Shown here piece after piece: positions 14,401 to 25,400 of a stretch of 64,000 nt of DNA. The notes below the pieces were generated by a model, which ran no database searches, had not been told where the DNA came from, and was given only the letters and a program-made list of their open reading frames with translations. Within the stretch, counting starts at the first letter, position 1. Every line of letters starts with the position of its first letter. The stretch lies in NCBI RefSeq assembly GCF_023053635.1, contig NC_086185.1, positions 6,295,001 through 6,359,000 on the forward strand, read 5' to 3'. The stretch is from Elgaria multicarinata webbii (lineage: Eukaryota > Chordata > Lepidosauria > Squamata > Anguidae). A program made the position numbers and the translations under genes.

Positions 14401-16405
14401 GCCCACAGTCACACAACGATGGAGTTAGAATATGTTGTGTGGGGAATACCTCCTAAAAACTCAACCGTTGAGTGGGGTTTTCCCACTGTGTAGAGAAACG
14501 TGTTGACTGAATTGAGCCAATGTGTGTTTAGAAATACTGAAAATTGAAGGTTAAATATATGAACGCAGTTGTGCATTGTGTTACGAAGACTTCCAAACAT
14601 GTGGCTGAACTTTCCGTCTCTCCTCCCATCTTTCTCATTCACTTTCTGTTTATATCTCTGCCCATGGAAGCTACATTTATAGCAGAATCTCCAACTTTAA
14701 ACCTATTTCATCCTTTGGGGCCTTGCTTGTGGGTTTTTAACCCCAGAGAAGCTGGGATTTTTAAGAATCACGTGTTTTTCTTAATTACTGTTCGAGCAGC
14801 CAAAGTTATGGTAGCGATAGTAAACTGCTCTCCCACTTAGTTACATAAATCCGCGCAGTCTCAAAATAAAACAACATGCAAATTTAAGCCCACAGGAAAC
14901 TGAGGTGGGAAAAGGTGTTTGCATCATACAGGAAACAACCCCAGAGCAGTGTGACTGCAAACAAATTGCCCTTAAATCTTTCTTGGCATCTTCTTTTTTA
15001 ATGACTCAATTTTTTTTTTACACGGTTCATGTCTTAAACTGAACTCTCTATGTAGTGTGACTCACTCCTTGATGGCTTCTGTACATCTGATGCTAATCAA
15101 GAGGCATAAGATGTCCTAAGTTTTCTTAAACCTTCCCAAACTCTCAAAGATAATTTAGGCTGCATTCCACCCAGCAGGACATAGTACTGAATAAATATGC
15201 GTATGCAACATTGATCTATAAATGCAGTAAAGGGGAGAGGGAAGTGAGCACATGACCATGATATTGCAAAAAATGACAGGTTTGTTTTCAAGATAGAATC
15301 CCTGCCTCCAAATTTAGCCTAACAAGTAGGGGTGTGCATGGACCCCCCACTCCGCTTCACTTTAAGATCCGCCATTTTCGGATCGGCCCACTCCGCCTGT
15401 GCCCACTCCGCTCCGCTCGGAGCTCCGGATCCGGATCAGAGCTCCAGTCCCCCCCCATAGGGGGGGTTACCGGGCCCTGCCGCCATCGCCGCCCATGCGG
15501 CGACGGCGGCAGAGCCCGGTAAGGGACCAAGGGGGAGGGGGCCTTACCTGCCTCCATCCGCGGTCCGTCGCCGTCTTCAATTGAGCCCGCAGTTCCACCA
15601 GGAAGTCTGGGCCACAAGTGCGGCCCAGACTTCCTGCTGGAACCACGGGCTCAATTGGAGACGCTGACGGACCGCGGACGGAGTTCCTGCTGGAACCACG
15701 GGCTCAATTGGAGACGCTGACGGACCGCGGACGGAGGCAGGTAAGGTAGAGGAGGGCGGGGGGCGTTACCGGGCCCTGCTGCCGTCGCCGCATGGGCGAC
15801 AGCGACAGCAGCAGGGCCCGGTAAACCCCACTTACCACCTCGATCCTCTTCGCCACGCTCCGCCGGCCCCCCAATCCTCTTTCCCTCCGCCTTAAGGGCA
15901 GGCGAAGCCCCCTGCTCCGCTACTGCTTCTCCGGTCCGATTAGAAGTGGAGCACATCCCTACTAACAAGATTGAGTCAGCTTTATTGCTTTGATAGGGTG
16001 ACCCTATGGAAAGGAGGACAGGGCTCCTGTATCTTTAACAGTTGTATTGAAAAGGGGATTTCAGCAGGTGCCATTTGTACATATGGGGAACCTGGTGAAA
16101 TTCCCTCTTCATCACCACAGTTAAAGCTGCAGGAGTTATAAACAAGGGCAGGGCACCTGTAGCTTTAACTGTTGTGATGAAGAGGGAATTTCACCAGGTT
16201 CCCCATATATACAAATGACACCTGCTGAAATCCCCTTTTCAATACAATTGTTAAAGATACAGGAGCCCTGTCCTCCTTTCCATAGGGTCACCCTAGCTTT
16301 TGAGCCATAGAACCGCAATATACAGTAAAAGAAAAATTAATAATACAAGCACATATTTATTTACCTAACATGGGAGTGTTAGGTGGACATTGCAACAGAG
16401 TAGAT

Positions 16406-16450
<45 letters not shown>

Positions 16451-19400
16451 CATCAGGATCTTAAAAAATCAAACTGGGATCTTTTTAAAAAACATTCAGA
16501 ACATTTTCTTTAATTGAAACTGAGCCATCTTCAGAAGCATATAGGGTTGCTCCAAATACACTGTACGGTTTCTCATACCCCTTTTCTCTTTCTTTACATA
16601 TTTGTGCAAAGCGGATGTCTTACATCTTAAAGGTAAGTTTGGAAATGTCCCCGTGACTTCTCAAGTTGCAGTATATCTTGTGTGCTTTAATAAAGAGCAG
16701 GTGGGGTTTCCCCCCCAGAATGGCAAGTTTCTACCCTGAGTTTATGTGTAATATTTTCCCAGAGCTAAGCTTCGTGTGTGTTTGTTTTCACAATCCAGCC
16801 CTATGCACACTTCCTCAGAAGTTCCACTAACGGCAATTTTAAAAAATTTCATTAGAATATTTATATATACCGCCATTCATTATCAAATTCCAGGGTGTAG
16901 TAGGATTTCTTCCCAAGAACATGTGGAAAGGACACTTACATTACAGAGAAATTCTGAAAATATTTTCACCTGTATGTGGCTCTCAGTCTTTTTGCCTATT
17001 CCATTTATATCAGGGCAGTTAATGATAGCACTGGCCAACTTTACAGGGTTGTTGTAAGGATTACTAAGGTAATGTTTGTGAGTTACCTTGAACACGCTAA
17101 AGCACTGTGTAAGTGCAGCGTATTACTTAAACTGCAACATTTAATCTATTATTGATTAGTTTAACCAATTAAAAAACTGTGTGTATGTAAAATATTTAGT
17201 AGAAGTGCTTATAAAAACTGCAGATGGCATGTGCCTTCTGAAAAAGAGGAATCCCTCCTTCCCTCACACACAGGAGGGAATGCATCTTCTTGCTTCAGAA
17301 TTTTCTAAAGCATTGAAAATACATATCTTGCATAAAATATGTTGTTTTTTTGCCCATGTATGTAAACATTAATGGCTAGATTAATCAACTAAATGCTTCA
17401 GAATTGATAGATTAATCAACTATTGCTGTTTTTATACTTTTAAATTTTTGTATATTTGTTTTTAATGTTCATTGTTTTTAACTTTTGTAAACTGCCCAGA
17501 GAGCTCCGGCTGTGGGGTGGTATATAAATGTAATAAATAAATAAACTAAATGCTCCAGAATCTTCTAAAGCATTGAAAATACACACCTGGCTTCAAAAAT
17601 ATTGGGTTTTTTACCCATATGCAAATATATGCAAACGGTAATGGACAGATTAATCAACTAAAACTTATAGGGTTCATCAGCTACGATTTCTTAAATCGGG
17701 GCCAGATCTCCACCAAGCAGGATATGACACTTTGAAAACAATTTGAAAACTGTATATGAAGTTGTGTCCTGGGCACCAACAGTTGTCACTACTGTTATAA
17801 ACCATTATAAAGCAGTCGTGTAGATCCTGCCCAAGTCATACCCTGGTTGTTGTTGCCATTTTCATCACTGTTAAGTTGAGTCTGTGTCCTTACAGGATTC
17901 CAGTAAAAGTCCAAAGACAATGAAAAAGTTCCTCCCGAAAAGGAAAACCGAGAGGAAGCCGTCTGAAGAGGAATTCATCATCAGAAAAAGTAAGTTGTCC
18001 GTGTGGTTTGCGTTTGTAACACCTGATTTTATTTTATTTGTTAATCGGGCTGTAAAGGAGCCTCCCCCACCCTCGGGCCCTCCAGATTCTTCAGGCGATG
18101 TGAAATCCTGCTTTCATAGGATTCATAGCCTGAAAGCGCTCCTGTCCTTGAACTTGGCAGGCCAGTAAGTAGATTTGGCTGCTTCTGAACCACAGAGGCC
18201 ATTTTTGAGTTCTCCATTTCCACCACGCCCCGAGAGAAGGGGGTTTGGCTCAAGACATGTTGGGACCAGAGTAGAAGAAAGTTTTAAAGCACAGTCCTTT
18301 ATCACTGATTCGTCCGGGGCACGGTCCGTTAGGAAGTTCTCTTGCGCAAGTCCCGCTGGAACGATTGGGGGGTGGTTCGTACAAGAGCATGGCAGGGCTG
18401 AAGTTCAATGCATGCAGAAAAGCTCAGGTTCATTCCTCAGCATATCCAGGGAACACTGGGAAAAAAACAGTGTCTGAAACCATGGAGAGATGGTGCTGGT
18501 TAGTGTAGATAAGAACATAAAAAGTGCCCTGATGCTGGATCAGACCAAGGGTCCATCTAGCCCAGCCCTCTGTTCACACCATGGCCACCCAGCTGTCGAC
18601 CAGGGACCAACAAAACGGGACACGGTGCAACAGCATCCTCCCACCCATGTTCCCCAGCAACAGATGTTCTGCCTCTGATACTGGAGGTAGCATGTAGTCA
18701 TCAGGACCAGCAGCCATTGATGGCCTCCTCCTCCAGGAATTTGTCCAACCCCCTTTTAAAGCCATCCCAATTGGAGGCCATCACTACATCTTGTGGTAGT
18801 GAGTTCCATAGTTTAACTCTGCGCTGTGTGAATCTCCCACCAATTAGATGATAACTGCGCTCAATGGACAAGCAATCTGACTCGGTATAAGGGACAGCTC
18901 CTGGGTCAGAGGTAGGACTGTAGCTCATTGGTAGAGTGCATGCTTTGCATGCAGAAGGTTGCAAGTTCAATCCTTGGCACCTCCAGGTAAAGCCTGCCTG
19001 GAACCCTGGATTGCTGCTGCAAGTCTGTGATCAGTGGGGAGAGAGCCAGGGCCAGAGAAGGGCCACCCGGAGAAACTCAGAGGGCCAGATTTGGCCCGCG
19101 GACTGGAAGTTCAACACCCTCGGTCTAAAGGCAGTAGGCCCCAAGCGGTGCCTGGAAAACCAGCTCTTCCATTCACCTCCTTGGCGACTTTTGGCAGGTA
19201 CCGCCGCCTTGGAGGAAGACGCTCAGATCCTGAAAGTGATTGAAGCCTACTGCACGGGCGCCAGTTTCCAGCAGACCCTCGGTTCAGGTCGGTGGCTTTC
19301 AAGTCCTTCCTCCCGTTGTTAACGGCGACTTTGAACGCCGGGCCATCTCCTGTGCAAAACCGAGCGCACTGCGGCAGGCAGCCCCGAAGGCAGGATGGTG

Positions 19401-22400
19401 TGATGAGGCAACGCTCCCACTCTCAGCCAGAGTACATGAGCGGGAGATTTCAGGGCAGGCCGGAGGCGCACGTCAACGTCTTCGTTCGCTGATGAAGGAA
19501 CCAGGAAATGCCAGTCGGCCGGCCGGTGGAGGCTGGTGGCTCTGATGTCAGTGGGGCGGTGAATCCGCTCTGGGTTTCAGTCCGAACCAGGGAGAACTCT
19601 AAAGGAGCTCTCCAAGGTGCTGGGGGATGCTGGGAATTGTAGTCCAACTAGTGTGGTGTAGTGGCTAGAGTGTTGGATTGGGAGTCGGGAGATCCGGGTT
19701 CTAGTCCCCACTCGGCCATGGAAACCCACTGGGTGACTTTGGGCCAGTCACAGACTCTCAGCCCAACCTACCTCACAGGGTTGTCGTTGTGAGGATAACA
19801 TGGAGAGGAGGAGGATTATGTACGCCGCCTTGGGTTCCTTGGAGGAAAAAAGGCAGGATATAAATGTAATAAATGAATAAATCTGGAGGGTACCCTCTTG
19901 GGAAAGGCTGCCCTACGCAGCATCCCACAGTGACCAGCCAATTGCCTCCGGAAAGCACAGGAGCTGGACGTGAAAACAGCTGCCCTCTGTTGCTCCTCAG
20001 CCTCTGGGGCTCAGTGGCCTCTTAACAGGAATGTGGAATAGAACCGTCATGGTGCCCAGCCATCAACAGGGCTTCCCCCATGGTTTTGCCCAGTCCCCCT
20101 CGAAAGCTATCGTCATGCGCAAAGCTTGTGCTCCCATCTGCCCCTGAGCTATGCCCCCTGGAGCAGGACTCCACTCCCATGGGCCAAATCTGACCTCCAT
20201 TCGAGGTTCCACACATGGCCACGCCCAGTTTCCCCCAACAGCCCAGTTGCCCGCCTGCTTCCCGGCTTTTGCGCAAATTTCCCCCCATTCTAATAATTGA
20301 AACACCCCTGCTGAGGCTTAATCACCGGCCGTAAAGCATTTTCCGCTCAAATATGCCAGTGTGAGGGGATTTTATCTCCGCTCCTTTTGCATTGAGCCCT
20401 GTCCACACTGGACTGCGGCCCTCCAAAATGGAATCCAGGCCTTCAGCCTGAAGGAGGTTTCATCCCCCCCCCCACTGTAGGGTGTCGCCCCCACCCCCAA
20501 AAGAAGACGTTAATCAATCAAATTTGTTACGGTCATAGACCAGCAGAAAAGATGTTATTCACCTCCACTGGAACACTCATGAGTCAAAAGCCCGGCTTTT
20601 GAAGTGTGCCGACTTCTGAAATTGGGAGTAGCGAAAGCTGGGTGGCAAAGGAGAAGCAGAAGAGGACTTTTTTCTCTCTCTCTCTCAACTCCCTCCCTCT
20701 CTTCCCTCACAACCCCCTGAGAACAAACTGATGCTAATCTCAGAATGCAAGTTCACGCTGGATAGGAAGCGCTATCGCTTAATCTGCTGCGCATTTCAGA
20801 AAAAGCTGCTTCCTGAGCGAAGTGTTCACATCGTTCTGAAGCGATGGAAATGCAGATATTTGTCAGAGGTGCTTGAGGTGGCAAATAAAAAATCAGTGTA
20901 CTCTCAGAAAGTGGGAGGAGGTAAAACAGGAATGTGCATTTTTATTTTTTAATACAGGGTCCCCTTCCCTTCTGAATTGTGACTGTTTTATACAAACTTC
21001 TGGTTGGATCAGATTTAGGAAAATGTGTGAGGGGGAAGGAAGGGAGGGATGGGTGGTCTCAGTTCAGACAACACGTTAGTGAACGCAGTGCGAAAACTCC
21101 ACTCAATGGTTGTGTTTTTAGGGCGTCCTCCCCACACAACATGTTCGAACTCCACCATTGTGTGACTGTGGGCTACCGTGGAATTGAGTAAAAGTCAACG
21201 TGATGTTTGATTGACAGTTCCTCCGCCCTCTCTCCTCCCCCGGGTCTCCCAATGGTATCCCATCAGCCATTTCTGGAAAAAAAACCCAACCCCAGTGGCT
21301 CTCCTAGAGCGGCACTCACTCCTTTCGTCGCTCTTGCCAGAGAACTCTGTAGCCAGTGGGTAAAGTCAACGCAACGGGAAACTCCACAGAGCCCTCTGCA
21401 CAACACACAATACAACGGTTGTGCAGGAACTCTCCTGTGCACAGTGTGGATATGCAGCATGGACTGTTTTCCTTCCAGACAACACATTTCTCAACAGTGG
21501 TGTCAAAACTCCACCATGGAGTTCTAAAACCACCATTGAGAAATGTGTTGTCTGAATGGAGCCTGAGAGAGAGATCTTCTCTTCCTGAATTGGATTGCCT
21601 CAACATTCAGGTTCTCATGGCGTGCACCAAAAAAAAAAAGGCCCCCCCCCCCCCTGATTTCTCAACTCTTACCAACAGGTACCCGTAAAGATTCCATCCC
21701 CCAGGTCCTGCTTCCGGAAGAAGAGAAAATTATAATTGAGGAAACACGAAGTAATGGCCAGACCATCACCGAGGAGAAGTGAGTGAGATTGATCTTAAAA
21801 TGTGGGGGGTGGGCAGACTGTGTGTCGAAGGCCCGCCATAAGCCACAGAAGTGTTGAGGTGAAGCCTTGGAAATTAAAATGTTGGTCTCCCCACCCCTGT
21901 CGATTTAGGACAAACCTCTTCCCTTGAGGGAACCCAAGATGGTGGTGAACCCCAGCACATCTGCCACAGAACTCCCAACATGTTGCAAAGGATTCTGGGA
22001 TGTCTTCTAGGGCAGGGATGGGCAAAGTTCAGACTTGCTATATGTACACCCGATGTTGGGGAACATGGGCAGGAAGGTGCTGTTGAACTCATGTCCAGCT
22101 GGTTGGCCACTGTGTGAACAGAATGCTGGACGAGATGGACCCTTGGTCTGATCCAGCAGGGCTCCTCTGATGCTCTTACGTTGTTTTCTAGGAGCCTTGT
22201 GGACACCGTCTATGCGCTGAAAGACGAGGTCAAGGAACTTAAACAGGTAATCAAAAGCACCACTCTGCGTTACGACAATTTTTGCAGGCGCCTGGATAAC
22301 TCAGCGTACAAAATATCAGATTTCATAATTTTGTGAGGGTTTTTTTGGAGGTGAGGTTTATGGATCCTATTGCTGAAAAGATACGCTAAAATAGGTATGA

Positions 22401-25400
22401 GCACAATGGCGGGTATGTATAGTGGTTAGAGCACCCGAAAACCAACCTGGTGCCCTCTGGATGTTTTGGACTACGACTCACAGTAATCCTGACCACTGGG
22501 ATTGATGGGAATTTAAGTACAAAACATCTGAAGGGCACCAGGCTGGAGACACCTGGGTTAGAGTGTTCTGTTATGACTGGAAAGACTCGGGTGCAAATTC
22601 AGCCATCAAGCTGAGGCCGATGGCCATTCATCAGCCTAACCTACCTCACAGGGTGTTGTGAAGATAAAAGTTGAGAGGCAGGGGAAGCCAAGTATGCCAC
22701 CCGGTGCTCCTTGTAGAGAGGGTGGGTAAAAATGTAATAAATGCTTCCAGAAATCAGAAATTTCAGGGGAGGACTCTTAATTTTCAGCAGCGTGGGACTG
22801 GGTTAGTCATAGAATCATAGAATAGTAGAGTTGGAAGGGGCCTACAAGGCCATCGAGTCCAGCCTCCTGCTCAGTCCAGGAATCCACCCTAAAGCATCCC
22901 TGACAGATGGTTGTCCAGCTGCCTCTTGAAGGCCTCTAGTGTGAGAGAGCCCACAACCTCACCAGGCAACTGATTCCATTGTCGTACTGCTCTAACAGTC
23001 AGGAAGTTTTTCCTGATGTGCAGCTGGAATCTGGCTTCCTTTAACTTGAGCCCGTGATTCCGTGTCCTGCATTCTGGGATGATCAAGAGGAGATCCTGGT
23101 CCTCCTCTGTGTGACAACCTGTCAAGTATTTGAAGAGTGCTATCATGTCTCCCCTTAATCTTCTCTTCTCCAGGCTAAACATTCCCAGTTCTTTCAGTCT
23201 CTCTTCATAGGGCTTTGTTTCCAGACCCCTGATCATCCCGGTTACTCTCCTCTGAACATGCTCCATCCATGTGCCATTCAAGTTCAAGAATGAACTTGAA
23301 CTCTTATTACATGAAGGCAAATACGACTTGATAGGTATAACTGAAACTTGGTGGGATGACTCCCATGACTGGAATATAGCAATTGAAGGATATAACTTGT
23401 TCAAAAAGAACAGAAGAAATAGAAAGGGAGGTGGAGTTGCACTATATGTTAAAAATACCTATCCCTGCACAGAAATACAGGCGGATGAGATTGGGAGCCC
23501 CGTCGAGAGCGTCTGGATTAAAATAAATGGGGCTAGGAATAAAAAGAATATGATAATCGGAGTCTACTACCGACCACCCAATCAAGGAGAAGACGAGGAC
23601 GAAACTTTTGAGAAACAAATTGCCAGTGTTTCAAGGAAGTGTGATGTAGTAGTGATGGGGGACTTCAATTACCCTGATATCTGTTGGGAGACCATTACTG
23701 CCAAAAGCGGCCCTTCCAAGAAATTCCTGACATGTATGGGTGATAACTTTCTCCTACAGAAAGTGGTGGAAGGAACTAGAGGGTCAGCAATCCTTGACTT
23801 GTTATTGACCAATAGGGATGACTTAGTGGATAAAGTGGCAGTTACGGGAACTCTGGGGGAAAGTGACCACGTCATACTTGAATTCTTGATTATGAAGGAG
23901 ACAAAAGTCGAGCGTAGCCATACACGTACTCTGGATTTTAGGAAAGCTGATTTTAATAAACTCAGAACTATAATAAGTAAGGTCCCGTGGCAAGGGAGCC
24001 TAAAAAGAAAAGGAGTGCAGGATGGGTGGGAGTATCTAAAAAATGAAATTTTAAAGGCACAGTTACAAACAATTCCAACAAGGAGAAAAGATAGAAGACA
24101 ACAGAGGAAACCAATGTGGCTCCACAAAAAGCTTATTGATGAACTGAAAACAAAAAGGGATACATATAGGAAGTGGAAGGAAGGCCAGGCTACAAAAGAA
24201 GAGTACAGACAAGTGGCGCAGAAGTGCCGAAATGGCGTCAGGAAGGCTAAAGCTGTGAATGAGCTGAGATTAGCGAGGGATGCTAAAAGCAATAAAAAGG
24301 CTTTCTTCAGATACTTGAGTAGTAAAAGACAGAGGAAAGAAATGGTGGTTCAACTGCTTAATGAGGATGGCAAATTGATAACAGATGACAAACAAAAGGC
24401 TGAAGTGCTCAATTCCTACTTTGCCTCGGTCTTCTCCCAAAAGCGGATCTATGACCCCCCTGGAAAAAGTGAAGCAGAAGTTGAGGGGGCAGGATTGCAG
24501 TTTGAGATTGATAAACAAATGGTCAAAGAACACCTAATTTCCTTGAATGAGTTCAAATCCCCAGGGCCCGATGAACTGCATCCAAGAGTAATGAAGGAGC
24601 TAGCGGAAGAACTCTCAGAACCTTTGTCTATTATCTTTGCAAAATCATGGAAGACGGGTGAGGTGCCGGACGACTGGAGGAGGGCTAACGTTGTCCCTAT
24701 CTTCAAAAAGGGCAAAAAGGAGGAACCTGGGAACTACAGACCAGTCAGCCTGACATCCATCCCTGGGAAAATTCTGGAGCAGATTATAAAGAAGTCAATC
24801 TGTAAACACCTTGAAATCAATGCAGTGATTACTAGAAGCCAACATGGATTTGTCAGGAACAAATCCTGTCAGACTAATTTGATCTCATTTTTTGATAGGA
24901 TAACCTCCCTTGTGGACTGTGGGAATGCTGTGGATGTCATATATCTTGACTTCAGCAAAGCTTTTGACAAAGTACCACATGACATTCTGATTAACAAACT
25001 AGCTAAAAGTGGGCTAGATGGAACAACTATTAGGTGGATCCACAGTTGGCTACAGAATCGGACTCAAAGAGTACTTATCAATGGAACCTTCTCAAACTGG
25101 GGAGAGGCAACGAGTGGGGTGCCGCAGGGCTCAGTCCTGGGCCCAGTGCTCTTCAACATTTTTATTAATGATTTGGACGAGGAGGTGCAGGGAACGCTGA
25201 TCAAATTTGCAGATGACACCAAATTGGGTGGGATAGCTAATACCCTGGAAGACAGAAACAAACTTCAAAGTGATCTTGATAGGCTGGAGTGCTGGGCTGA
25301 AAACAACAGAATGAAATTTAATAGGGATAAATGCCAAGTTCTACATTTAGGGAATAGAAACCAAATGCACAGTTACAAGATGGGGGACACTTGGCTCAGC

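Noticed and set aside
15334-15968. CpG-rich stretch that looks like a CpG-island promoter with short ORFs
   Set aside because: Flanked by an exact 8-bp target duplication and inverted ends, so it is a transposable element; no gene starts there.
18906-18980. tRNA-Ala-like sequence with A and B boxes
   Set aside because: It runs directly into SINE body sequence and the arms do not pair well enough for a working tRNA; best read as a tRNA-derived SINE head.
23669-24292. 207-codon antisense open frame
   Set aside because: Shadow of the CR1 ORF2 sense frame, with no family resemblance.
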